From the NCBI RefSeq assembly GCF_020217005.1, contig NZ_JAIWOI010000201.1:1-10000 (forward strand): DNA of 10,000 nt, in the 5' to 3' direction. The stretch's first letter is position 1, and each line of letters starts with the position of its first letter. Both the position numbers and the translations under genes were made by a program. Under the pieces are notes generated by a model, which was not told where the DNA came from, did not search any database, and saw only the letters and a program-made list of their open reading frames with translations. Shown piece by piece: positions 1 through 6,993 of the stretch. The DNA comes from Rheinheimera sp. (GTDB taxonomy: Bacteria > Pseudomonadota > Gammaproteobacteria > Enterobacterales > Alteromonadaceae).

Positions 1-200
1 TGGGGGCGTTAACCAGCATAGGCTCAGCTTTGTTAATTATGGGGATAGCTGGCGGTGCTTTTGGTCCTTTATTCTGGGGCCTTGCCAGCAGTACCGGGCT
101 AGGCCAGCAGGGCGCTTATCTGGTGATGTTTCCTTGCTATGCCTTTATTTTGTTTTACGCTCTGAAGGGGCATAAACTGACGAGCTGGGGACGCAGTTAA
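1..200 (+). CDS. nagP: 3' end of an MFS sugar permease, FHS (fucose permease) type; probably the N-acetylglucosamine transporter
   Basis: An open frame enters from the left edge (first complete codon at 3) and ends at TAA 198-200, giving about 65 C-terminal residues. These contain two hydrophobic stretches separated by a polar loop with the sequence SSTGLGQQGAYLVM. A glycine-rich helix (IAGGAFGPLFWG) comes before a final helix (MFPCYAFILFYAL) and a short basic tail. This is how FHS-family glucose/galactose/fucose/GlcNAc proton symporters end. The stop overlaps the start of the next gene (TAATG), so the two are translationally coupled. The partner is a NagX-like protein, and nagP-nagX pairs are known from chitin-using Alteromonadales, which is why GlcNAc is the favoured substrate. 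Substrate residues lie outside the window, so the symbol rests on context and another FHS sugar is possible. Confidence 0.62.
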   Translation, partial: GALTSIGSALLIMGIAGGAFGPLFWGLASSTGLGQQGAYLVMFPCYAFILFYALKGHKLTSWGRS

Positions 201-1287
201 TGTCATCGCCACGTTTTTATGCGCTGGATGCGTTGCGTGGACTGGCAATAGCCTTAATGATACTGGTCAACACCCCAGGCTCCTGGCAGCACGTCTATAG
301 TCCATTACTGCATGCCGCCTGGGATGGTTTTACCTTCGCGGATATTGTTTTTCCCACCTTTTTGTTTGTTGTGGGCGCTGCAATGTTTTACTCGCTTAAA
401 AATACAGAACTGTCGAAAGACAGTGTCTGGCGGGTGAGCATCAGGGCGTTAAAACTTATAGGTGTTGGAGTGCTGCTGAATTATGTTCCTTTTACTGTTG
501 AGTTGGCAGAACTACGTTTACCTGGCGTTTTACAACGTATAGGTTTGGCCTACTGGGTCGCTGCACTTTTGGTCTTAAGCATAAAGCGTCGCTATTTGCC
601 TTTTATCGCTGTGGCTCTGGTGGCGTTGTACTGGTTAGCTTTGGTACTTGGTGGAGGAGAGCAGCCTTATAGTCTGGAACATAACCTGGTCAGGCAGTGG
701 GATTTAGCGATTTTTGGCTCAGCTCACTTGTATCAGGGCTTTGGTCTGGCGTTTGACCCTGAAGGCTTGTTGAGCACCTTGCCTTGTGTAGTAGCTGTAT
801 TAATAGGTTTTGGTACAGCGTCAGCTTTGCAGGGGAGACAACATCAGGACGCCTTGCGGCTGCTACTGATCTTAGGTGTGAGCTTGTTGTTGCTGGCTGG
901 ACTTTGGCAGATATTCTGGCCAGTGAATAAAGCTTTGTGGTCAGGCAGTTATCTGGCGTTGAGCAATGGTTTAATTTTGCTGATATTAGCAGTTTTGGTC
1001 TGGTGTATAGACGTCAAAGGTTGGACTAAAGCGGCACAACCTCTAAAGGTGTATGGCACGAATCCACTTTTTATTTACGTTTTAGCCTGGTTATGGTCTG
1101 TCTTGATAGGGCAGCTGATTTTTATTCCAACAGAGGCAGGTTCGGTATCGCTCTATCAGTTGGGCTTTGAACTTTTAGCTCTGGTTTTCCCAGCTAAACT
1201 GGCTTCATTGGTCTTTGCTGTACTGCACGTGATTGGATTCTGGTACCTGTCATTGCTGCTGTACAGACGCAATATCATTATTAAGCT

Positions 1288-1291
<4 letters not shown>
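200..1291 (+). CDS. nagX: NagX-like membrane acyltransferase (HGSNAT/DUF5009 family, COG4299 type)
   Basis: This 363-residue, highly hydrophobic inner-membrane protein has roughly ten predicted helices (for example 11-26, 47-66, 83-98, 133-151, 190-210, 218-238, 250-270, 287-308, 320-355). Hallmarks of the bacterial relatives of heparan-alpha-glucosaminide N-acetyltransferase are visible in order: LDALRG at 9-14, HAAWDGFTFADIVFPTFLF at 38-56, LRLPGVLQRIGLAY at 105-118, DPEGLLSTLP at 186-195 and GTNPLFIYVL at 286-295. H38 is in the position where human HGSNAT has its acetyl-accepting histidine. Human HGSNAT moves acetyl groups from cytosolic CoA across a membrane to amino sugars. The bacterial NagX role in GlcNAc/chitodextrin use is predicted from genetics and context. 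Translation starts at ATG 200, overlapping the permease stop, with a weak GGGGA upstream. The stop codon lies inside the downstream palindrome. Family assignment is firm; the exact reaction is not. Confidence 0.8.
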
Positions 1292-1907
<616 letters not shown>

Positions 1908-1908
1908 T

Positions 1909-1935
1909 CAGCTGCATAGATAAACTATGTGGCTG
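1909..1935. other. Imperfect hairpin in the coaD-TetR intergenic space
   Basis: CAGCTGCATAG (1909-1919) and CTATGTGGCTG (1925-1935) can pair over 11 positions around ATAAA, using two G-T pairs. It lies in the 229-bp space between the divergent coaD and TetR genes. There is no T run on either side, so it is not an obvious terminator. It could be an operator for the adjacent TetR protein or a 5' leader hairpin of coaD, but nothing in the sequence decides between these. Confidence 0.3.
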
Positions 1936-2009
1936 AAACTAAAGCGCGAAATTAACAAAACTGTAGCTTCAGATAAGAAGGCTAGACACGACTAGAGTTT
2001 TTAATCGAA

Positions 2010-2038
2010 TTGGCGTTACTATAGCAAATTAATAAAAA
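2010..2038 (+). promoter_or_regulatory. Possible sigma-70 promoter of the TetR-type gene
   Basis: TTGGCG (2010-2015) is followed after 17 bases by TAAAAA (2033-2038) in a strongly AT-rich stretch, which would place the transcription start near 2045, about 17 bases before the ATG. The -10 matches only four of six consensus bases, and AT-rich DNA gives such matches easily, so this is a weak call. Confidence 0.25.
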
Positions 2039-2061
2039 ATAAATAAAAAAGAAATACGCGG

Positions 2062-2721
2062 ATGGATAAGAAGTTACGGACCAAAGACAAGATACTGCAG
2101 GCCAGTATTGAGTTGTTTAATCTACAGGGTGAACGCTCTATTACCACTAACCATATAGCGGCTCACTTGGGCATTAGTCCCGGCAACCTGTACTACCATT
2201 TTCGCAACAAAGAAGACATAGTACGGAATATCTTCCGTGAATATGCCAAGTTGCTCGATAGCAGGCTACAGCCTCCGACTCAGCCCTCTGAAGCGCTGGA
2301 CTCCTTAGCTCAGTATCTGGATGTGGTGTTTGAGCTGATGTGGCGTTTCCACTTTTTTTACGCCAATTTACCGGACATTTTGTCACGGGACCCGGCGTTG
2401 CAGCAGGACTATTTAACGGTACAAAAGGCTGTACTTGCTAAGGTTATTTCAGTGTTATCGGCATTAAAAAAAGCTGATGTTATTGCGATAGATGATGCAG
2501 ATATCGCCAACTTTGCGCATACCATCAAGCTGGTTGTGACCTTCTGGATCAGTTATTTAAAAACCCAGGATCCACATAGGACCATGAGTAAAGAACAGGC
2601 TTATCTTGGTGTGCTCAAAGTGCTGCTTTTATTTAAGCCCTACGCAACATCTCATGCTATGCCGCGTATAGAGAAACTGCAGCAACATTATCAGGTGTTG
2701 TCTGGTGATCAGACGATTTAA
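2062..2721 (+). CDS. TetR/AcrR-family transcriptional regulator
   Basis: This 219-residue protein has a typical TetR N-terminal DNA-binding domain at residues 6-60. It comprises helix 1 with [13 protein letters not shown], the helix-turn-helix [20 protein letters not shown] at 28-47, and the usual NKEDI following it. The C-terminal ligand/dimer domain (about 70-200) is helical and rich in aromatics ([18 protein letters not shown] at 90-107, TFWISYL at 160-166). It resembles the 'bacterial transcriptional repressor' type of TetR C-terminus (PF13972-like) more than the QacR or AcrR types. Translation starts at ATG 2062 with only a weak purine-rich stretch upstream. It is divergent from coaD and lies 137 bp ahead of kbl on the same strand. 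The ligand and targets cannot be read from the sequence; autoregulation or control of a neighbour is possible but not shown. Confidence 0.9.
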   Translation: MDKKLRTKDKILQASIELFNLQGERSITTNHIAAHLGISPGNLYYHFRNKEDIVRNIFREYAKLLDSRLQPPTQPSEALDSLAQYLDVVFELMWRFHFFYANLPDILSRDPALQQDYLTVQKAVLAKVISVLSALKKADVIAIDDADIANFAHTIKLVVTFWISYLKTQDPHRTMSKEQAYLGVLKVLLLFKPYATSHAMPRIEKLQQHYQVLSGDQTI

Positions 2722-2762
2722 AAGCCGACTGGCAACTATTTGCTACGCAACTAATCCGATCT

Positions 2763-2815
2763 GCAGCCTTTTCTGACAGAAAAGCGCTGCATCCCTCCTG
2801 CGTAATGATTACAAT
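2763..2815 (+). promoter_or_regulatory. Hairpin and candidate -10 element ahead of kbl-tdh
   Basis: The segment 2763-2790 folds as GCAGC + CTTTTCTG, a central A at 2776, and CAGAAAAG + GCTGC, with one bulged C at 2785. That is 13 pairs in total, centred on the near-perfect palindrome CTTTTCTGACAGAAAAG (2768-2784). No T run follows, so it is not a good terminator for the TetR gene and is better viewed as a possible operator. A TACAAT at 2810-2815 (five of six -10 bases) would start transcription about 37 bases before kbl. No convincing -35 sits at the right distance, so an activator or a different promoter may be involved. Confidence 0.3.
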
Positions 2816-2858
2816 ACGGCGGTTTTTACCAAGTCCCTCAGCCTTTCCGGAGAAAGTT

Positions 2859-4055
2859 ATGCGAACGACTCCTTTCCTTGCACACTTACAACAACAAATA
2901 GAAGACGTAAAAGTGCAGGGCCTGTACAAAGCTGAACGAGTGATTAGCTCTCAGCAACAAGCCGCCGTAACAGTAGGTCATGAACAAGTACTCAATTTCT
3001 GTGCTAACAACTATTTAGGTTTAGCCAATAATACTGACCTGATTAAAGCTGCCCAACAAGGTCTGGACTCTCACGGTTTTGGTGTGGCCTCTGTGCGTTT
3101 TATCTGTGGTACTCAGGACATTCATAAAGAACTGGAACAAAAAATCAGCAGCTTTTTAGGCACTGAAGACACTATTTTGTATTCCTCTTGTTTTGATGCC
3201 AACGGTGGTTTATTCGAAACTATTTTAGGCGCTGAAGATGCGGTGATCTCCGATGCGTTAAACCATGCCTCTATTATCGACGGTGTCCGTTTGTGTAAAG
3301 CCAAACGTTACCGTTATGCCAATAACGATATGGCCGAATTAGAAGCCCAGTTAAAACAAGCTGACGCAGATGGCGCCCGTTTTAAACTCATTGCCACAGA
3401 CGGCGTATTTTCGATGGATGGTGTGATTGCCGACTTAAAATCCATCTGTGATTTAGCCGACAAATACAATGCGCTGGTAATGGTCGACGACAGCCACGCT
3501 GTAGGTTTTGTTGGTAAAAATGGCCGCGGTACCCACGAATACTGCGACGTGCTGGAGCGGGTCGATATTATCACTGGTACTTTAGGCAAAGCTTTAGGTG
3601 GCGCTTCAGGTGGTTATACCTCTGGTAAAAAAGAAGTGATTGAGTGGTTACGCCAGCGTTCACGCCCTTATTTATTCTCTAACTCTTTAGCGCCTTCTAT
3701 TGTGACAGCCTCTATTAAAGTGCTGGACTTACTGGCCAATGGTGATGCTTTGCGCGCTAAGTTGTGGGACAACGTCAGTTATTTCCGCGAAAAAATGTCA
3801 GCCGCTGGTTTTACCCTGGCAGGTAAAGATCACGCTATCATTCCAGTGATGTTAGGTGATGCCAAAGTTGCAGCTGAAATGGCTCGCCGTATGCTGGCTG
3901 AAGGCATTTATGTAGTGGGATTCTCTTTCCCTGTAGTGCCAAAAGATCAGGCGCGCATTCGCACTCAGATCTCGGCCGCTCATGACAAAGCACACCTGGA
4001 TAAAGCCATAAGTGCTTTTATCCGTATTGGTAAAGAAATGGGCGTAATTGCCTGA
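2859..4055 (+). CDS. kbl: 2-amino-3-ketobutyrate CoA ligase (glycine C-acetyltransferase)
   Basis: Kbl (398 aa, the same length as the E. coli enzyme) is a PLP-dependent alpha-oxoamine synthase. It splits 2-amino-3-oxobutyrate with CoA into glycine and acetyl-CoA, the second step of threonine catabolism after Tdh. The PLP lysine is K244 in [15 protein letters not shown]136 in NHASIIDG would stack on the cofactor ring, and D210 with H213 in VDDSHAVG binds it. [11 protein letters not shown] (46-56) is the family's N-terminal motif. Translation is placed at ATG 2859 because a GGAGA Shine-Dalgarno sits at 2849-2853. The frame could be read from an ATG 18 codons earlier, but that has no ribosome site and adds residues not seen in the family. 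tdh follows 10 bases after the stop, forming an operon. Confidence 0.97.
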   Translation: MRTTPFLAHLQQQIEDVKVQGLYKAERVISSQQQAAVTVGHEQVLNFCANNYLGLANNTDLIKAAQQGLDSHGFGVASVRFICGTQDIHKELEQKISSFLGTEDTILYSSCFDANGGLFETILGAEDAVISDALNHASIIDGVRLCKAKRYRYANNDMAELEAQLKQADADGARFKLIATDGVFSMDGVIADLKSICDLADKYNALVMVDDSHAVGFVGKNGRGTHEYCDVLERVDIITGTLGKALGGASGGYTSGKKEVIEWLRQRSRPYLFSNSLAPSIVTASIKVLDLLANGDALRAKLWDNVSYFREKMSAAGFTLAGKDHAIIPVMLGDAKVAAEMARRMLAEGIYVVGFSFPVVPKDQARIRTQISAAHDKAHLDKAISAFIRIGKEMGVIA

Positions 4056-4065
4056 GGACGCCATG

Positions 4066-5091
4066 ATGAAAGCATTAGCAAAATTAAAAGCAGAACCGGG
4101 TATTTGGCAAACCGAAGTGGAGATGCCAAAAGTAGGCCCAAATGATGTTCTGATCAAAATCAAAAAAACCGCCATTTGTGGCACAGACGTGCATATCTAC
4201 AAATGGGACGAATGGGCGCAAAAAACTATTCCTCATGGCATGGTGGTAGGGCACGAATATGTCGGTGAAGTGGTCGACATGGGCTCTGAAGTCCGTGGTT
4301 TTGCCAAAGGCGACCGCGTTTCAGGTGAAGGTCATTTAGTTTGTGGATTCTGCCGTAACTGCCGCGCTGGCCGCGTGCATTTATGCCGCAACACCGTAGG
4401 TGTAGGCGTAAACCGTGAAGGCTCTTTTGCTGAATACCTGTCTATTCCGGCCTTTAACGTCTTTAAAATTCCGGACAATATTCCGGACAATATCGCCGCT
4501 ATTTTTGACCCCTTTGGTAACGCTGTGCACACAGCTTTGTCATTTGACTTAGTAGGTGAAGACGTCTTAATTACAGGTGCTGGTCCTATAGGTATTATGG
4601 CGGTCGCTGTGGCTCGCCATGTCGGTGCCCGTCATATAGTGATCACAGACGTGAACCCGTACCGCTTAGAATTGGCGCGCAAAATGGGTGCAACCCGGGC
4701 TGTGGATGTGAGTAAAGAAAGTTTGCAGGACGTGATGAAAGAACTCGGTATGACCGAAGGTTTTGACGTAGGTCTGGAGATGTCGGGTGTACCTTCTGCC
4801 TTCCGTAGCATGTTAGATACTATTAACCACGGTGGAAAAATTGCCATGCTGGGTATTCCACCTTCAGATATGGCGGTGGACTGGAACAAGGTTATTTTCA
4901 AAGGCCTGGTGATCAAAGGCATTTATGGCCGTGAAATGTTTGAAACCTGGTACAAAATGGCCAGCTTAATTCAGTCCGGTCTGGATTTAAGCCCGATAGT
5001 GACCCACGAAATGCCAATGGAAAACTACAAGGAAGGTTTTGAGATTATGTGCTCAGGCCAGTCCGGTAAGGTGATCCTGAACTGGAGTTAA
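4066..5091 (+). CDS. tdh: L-threonine 3-dehydrogenase
   Basis: Tdh (341 aa, as in E. coli) is a zinc-dependent medium-chain dehydrogenase that oxidises L-threonine with NAD+ to 2-amino-3-oxobutyrate, which Kbl then cleaves. Catalytic zinc ligands are C38 (ICGTDVH) and H63-E64 (GHEYVGE). The structural zinc is held by C93, C96, C99 and C107. The NAD-binding loop is GAGPIG at 171-176, and the C-terminal [21 protein letters not shown] stretch is highly conserved in the family. GAGGA overlapping the kbl stop (4054-4058) sits seven bases before ATG 4066, which also gives the standard [10 protein letters not shown] start. The ATG at 4063 is too close to that site, and a TTG at 4048 lies inside kbl. 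Kbl-Tdh coupling implies channelled threonine-to-glycine conversion. Six bases after the stop begins a strong hairpin. Confidence 0.97.
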   Translation: MKALAKLKAEPGIWQTEVEMPKVGPNDVLIKIKKTAICGTDVHIYKWDEWAQKTIPHGMVVGHEYVGEVVDMGSEVRGFAKGDRVSGEGHLVCGFCRNCRAGRVHLCRNTVGVGVNREGSFAEYLSIPAFNVFKIPDNIPDNIAAIFDPFGNAVHTALSFDLVGEDVLITGAGPIGIMAVAVARHVGARHIVITDVNPYRLELARKMGATRAVDVSKESLQDVMKELGMTEGFDVGLEMSGVPSAFRSMLDTINHGGKIAMLGIPPSDMAVDWNKVIFKGLVIKGIYGREMFETWYKMASLIQSGLDLSPIVTHEMPMENYKEGFEIMCSGQSGKVILNWS

Positions 5092-5096
5092 ACCTG

Positions 5097-5152
5097 AAAA
5101 TGGGGTCAGATCACATTAGTTATGCGTAACTAATGTGATCTGACCCCATTTT
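5097..5152. repeat. 26-bp palindrome after tdh; second copy of the GGGTCAG REP-like element and probable terminator
   Basis: Arms 5097-5122 and 5127-5152 are exact reverse complements around TGCG. The inner 17 bases of the arm (5101-5117 and 5131-5147) are identical to the arms of the palindrome at 1296-1342, and the spacer between those 17-mers is again 13 bases. The spacer sequence and outer flanks differ between copies but remain self-complementary in each. On the plus strand the stem is followed by a run of Ts, and it begins six bases after the tdh stop, so it should terminate the kbl-tdh transcript. The minus-strand RNA would also end in Us, which suggests two-way termination. Confidence 0.85.
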
Positions 5153-5165
5153 TAAAGCCCCCCGC

Positions 5166-5194
5166 TTGGCAGCCTAAATGCGATCTGCTATCAT
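5166..5194 (+). promoter_or_regulatory. Sigma-70 promoter of the oxidoreductase gene
   Basis: TTGGCA at 5166-5171 and TATCAT at 5189-5194 each match five of six consensus bases and are separated by exactly 17 bases. The expected start point is near 5201, giving a leader of about 31 bases before ATG 5232. The promoter lies just downstream of the tdh terminator hairpin, so the gene is probably transcribed independently of kbl-tdh. Confidence 0.6.
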
Positions 5195-5212
5195 TTGATA
5201 ATAATTCTTATC
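5194..5212 (+). promoter_or_regulatory. Candidate Fur box overlapping the promoter start point
   Basis: GATAATAATTCTTATC (5197-5212) contains the inverted repeat GATAA-N6-TTATC. Aligned by eye, positions 5194-5212 match 13 of 19 bases of the classical Fur consensus, and TGATAAT-A-ATTCTTA matches 12 of 14 positions of the 7-1-7 form. It begins at the last base of the -10 hexamer and covers the expected transcription start, where a bound repressor would block initiation. Iron control would suit a reductase carrying FAD and 2Fe-2S, but no binding data exist here and AT-rich DNA can resemble Fur sites by chance. Confidence 0.45.
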
Positions 5213-5231
5213 TAATCACGCTACGGCTCCA

Positions 5232-6332
5232 ATGATCGCCCTGACTTTTGCTCTGCTGTTTTTGACATTGTTCTTATTTGGCCGTGGTTATTGGCGGCAT
5301 ATTGCTTTGCCAAAATTACAGAACCAGCGTTTGGCACTGCAATTGGTGCGGGTAAAGCGTCAGGGCCAGTATCTGAAGTTATGGCTGCAGCATCCGGACG
5401 GTTTGTTACTGCCTAAAGCCAAAGCAGGTCAGCATATTCTGCTTTATGGCAAAGACTTACAGGGCAAGCCAGTCAGCCGGGCTTATTCATTAGCCCAGGA
5501 TTGTAGTCAGCAACGTTATTACCAACTGGTGATCAAAGCAGAAACGGATGGCCGGTTAAGTCAGGCTTTATTCCAGCATTTAAAAGTGGGAGACTTCATC
5601 GAAAGTTCATACCCACGTGGCCATTTTTTATTAAACCGTTCGCGTCAGCCTTTGGTACTGGTCGCTGGTGGTGTTGGCATTACCCCTATGCTGGCGATGG
5701 CGTATGCTGCAATAAGGCAAAAACGTCAGGTGTTTTTGGTCTATCAGGCGCGTCGTCTGGACGATATAGTGTTTTATCCTTTGCTGCGCCGTTTGCCCCG
5801 TTTACAACTTCGTATAGCTCTCACTCAGCCACCAACTGACTGGCAGGGCTTTAAAGGCCGGATTGATGCGGGTTATTTATATAAACTCGCAGGCCCGCAG
5901 GCGCAGTATTACTTTTGTGCTTCGGCCAAAATGACAGAGCAGTTGATTTATGATCTGGGCATTTTAGGGGCACAGCATTGTTATGCTGAGTTCTTTAGTG
6001 CTGCAGCAAGTGAGCAAAGTTTCCCTATAGAAATCAATGGCGTGTTTACGGATAGTCAGGGCCATAAATCGGTGCTGGACGCTATTCTCGCTGCAAGAGT
6101 TCCGCTGAATTACGACTGCAAAGGCGGCTCTTGTGGCCTTTGTAAAGTGCGGGTGGTGCAAGGCCAGTATCAACAAGTGCTGGAACCTAGCATGAGCTGT
6201 AGCGCTGATGAAGTATTGGCTTGTTGTATTCAGCCGACTTCGGCTTTGGTGTTGAGTGCTGAGATTGAGGCTGAAAAATCGTCAGCAGAGCTTTCTTCTG
6301 GTTTAATCGCCGTGGCCACAACTCATACCTGA
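5232..6332 (+). CDS. Membrane-anchored FAD/NAD(P)H oxidoreductase with C-terminal 2Fe-2S ferredoxin domain
   Basis: This 366-residue protein has a single N-terminal membrane helix (about 2-17) followed by RGYWRH. A ferredoxin-reductase module comes next: the FAD-binding barrel with RAYSLAQ at 83-89, the phosphate-binding YPRGHF at 127-132, then the NAD(P) domain with GGVGITPM at 146-153 and a CYAEFF motif at 250-255. The C-terminus (about 263-345) is a plant-type ferredoxin, with C296, C301 and C304 in YDCKGGSCGLCKV and the fourth ligand at C331 (or C332) in VLACCIQP. The domain order matches Hcr-like and oxygenase-reductase proteins. Such proteins pass electrons from NAD(P)H through FAD and the cluster to a partner, which is not encoded nearby. 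Ferric-iron or hybrid-cluster reduction, or supply of a fatty-acid desaturase, are all possible. The last 20 residues are low-complexity. No clear Shine-Dalgarno precedes ATG 5232. Confidence 0.85.
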   Translation: MIALTFALLFLTLFLFGRGYWRHIALPKLQNQRLALQLVRVKRQGQYLKLWLQHPDGLLLPKAKAGQHILLYGKDLQGKPVSRAYSLAQDCSQQRYYQLVIKAETDGRLSQALFQHLKVGDFIESSYPRGHFLLNRSRQPLVLVAGGVGITPMLAMAYAAIRQKRQVFLVYQARRLDDIVFYPLLRRLPRLQLRIALTQPPTDWQGFKGRIDAGYLYKLAGPQAQYYFCASAKMTEQLIYDLGILGAQHCYAEFFSAAASEQSFPIEINGVFTDSQGHKSVLDAILAARVPLNYDCKGGSCGLCKVRVVQGQYQQVLEPSMSCSADEVLACCIQPTSALVLSAEIEAEKSSAELSSGLIAVATTHT

Positions 6333-6373
6333 AGAGTTTATCTTCCGAATTAGAGTTTTTACCCTCCGGGTGG

Positions 6374-6409
6374 GGTTACTTTCTTTTGCTTCGCCAAAAG
6401 AAAGTATCC
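6374..6409. repeat. Hairpin opening the structured region
   Basis: TACTTTCTTTTG (6377-6388) and CAAAAGAAAGTA (6395-6406) are perfect complements around CTTCGC. Outer GG/CC pairs beyond one T-T mismatch extend the stem to 14 pairs. From memory, very similar sequence occurs as an intergenic repeat in many gammaproteobacterial genomes; this could not be checked here. In the minus direction the stem is not followed by a T run. Confidence 0.7.
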
Positions 6410-6415
6410 AAAGCA

Positions 6416-6551
6416 AGAAAGTGCAGGAAGCACTTTCTAACAGCCGAAGGCTGGCCCGTAGGGTGAATTACATGGATGTAATTCATAAAAGGCGGCCCCA
6501 GGTCGCAGCGACAACGCTTGCGTTGAACAGCTTTAGCTGGCCCCGAAGGGG
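6416..6551. repeat. Chain of consecutive short hairpins, possible structured RNA or repeat element
   Basis: Seven small palindromes follow one another in 136 bases. AGAAAGTGC/GCACTTTCT (6416-6438) has a 5-base loop, and CAGCC-GAA-GGCTG lies at 6441-6453. TGAATTACAT-GG-ATGTAATTCA (6464-6485) has 10 pairs. GTCGC-A-GCGAC (6502-6512), CAACGC-TT-GCGTTG (6512-6525), CAGCT-TT-AGCTG (6528-6539) and CCCC-GAA-GGGG (6541-6551) complete the run. Such density is not expected in random or coding DNA and implies selection for pairing. It may be a folded RNA, a compound repeat unit, or the relic of a mobile palindromic element. The direction of any transcript is unknown. Confidence 0.6.
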
Positions 6552-6681
6552 GTCGAACTAAGTGAGTATAAAACACGGCCCAACATCGTGCGTCCAAGGC
6601 GACGCAGCAACTCGTTCGTCGCTACCGGCTCCTCACTCAAACACTCCCAGCCTTAAAACCTTGGACACCCAATTTTTCTGG

Positions 6682-6727
6682 GTCCATTCGGCGGCAAGCC
6701 AAAAGTTTGGCTTGCCGCCGAATGGAC
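6682..6727. repeat. Perfect 22-bp inverted repeat with a two-base centre
   Basis: Arms 6682-6703 and 6706-6727 are exact reverse complements, with AG at 6704-6705 between them. The stem is GC-rich in its middle (CGGCGGCAAGCC). No T run follows in either direction, so it is not an ordinary intrinsic terminator. The outer GTCCA of the left arm can instead pair with TGGAC at 6662-6666, giving an alternative fold with the upstream bases. Confidence 0.85.
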
Positions 6728-6832
6728 GTACTGAGCTCAGCGAAGTACCGGAACCGCGCCCTAATGGGGGATTGGAGCCAGTAGTTGATATGGCCTTTTC
6801 TGATTGGCAGCTAAGAGCAAGAAACCGAAATG

Positions 6833-6898
6833 GGGCACATCGCAAGACCTGACCCTAAAGTTGCTGGGCACATCGCAAGACCTGACCCTAAAGTTGCT
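6833..6898. repeat. 33-bp exact tandem duplication
   Basis: Two identical 33-base units occupy 6833-6865 and 6866-6898, head to tail without a spacer. Each begins GGGCACATCGCAAGACC and continues TGACCCTAAAGTTGCT. The reverse complement contains AGGGTCAGGTCTTGC, sharing GGGTCAG-R-TC with the arms of the palindromes at 1288 and 5097. The duplication is 95 bases before the orphan gene. Only two copies exist and there are no spacers, so it is not a CRISPR array. Confidence 0.9.
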
Positions 6899-6993
6899 TT
6901 CTGATTTGGTCTTCAAGATAAATTCGCCGAGCATATTTATCTGTGGTACGGTCCTAACATATTAAAAGGCTATTTAAAATCGTATCACTTAGA

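Larger units (their letters stand above)
6333..6993. other. 661-bp gene-free, repeat-rich intergenic region
   Basis: No convincing protein gene lies here. The short open frames on both strands are interrupted by palindromes, lack ribosome sites and give low-complexity, Arg/Ser-rich products. The region holds a hairpin at 6374-6409, a chain of short hairpins at 6416-6551, a perfect 22-bp inverted repeat at 6682-6727 and a 33-bp tandem duplication at 6833-6898. The first 40 bases after the oxidoreductase stop include only a 5-bp stem (GAAGA/TCTTC, 6331-6345) and the small palindrome ACCC-TCC-GGGT, neither a clear terminator. Positions 6899-6993 are AT-rich and presumably carry the promoter of the next gene, but no good -35/-10 pair is visible. 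Confidence 0.8.

Noticed and set aside
2805..2858. Upstream in-frame start for kbl
   Set aside because: It has no Shine-Dalgarno, whereas ATG 2859 has GGAGA at proper spacing and yields the standard 398 residues.
4471..4492. Short direct repeat inside tdh (ATTCCGGACAAT twice)
   Set aside because: It encodes IPDNIPDN, where E. coli Tdh has IPDNISDD at the same length, so it is coincidental codon identity and not an insertion.
6370..6597. Short open frames on both strands over the hairpin chain
   Set aside because: The translation is Arg/Ser-rich and is made up of hairpin stems. No start signal or family resemblance is seen.
6562..6852. Open frame of 96 codons on the plus strand, with a 70-codon frame opposite it
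   Set aside because: It runs straight through the perfect 22-bp palindrome and part of the tandem repeat, has no ribosome site, and gives a low-complexity product. The open frames reflect palindromic, GC-rich DNA.
6833..6898. CRISPR array
   Set aside because: There are only two head-to-tail copies without spacers, no further repeats and no cas genes.
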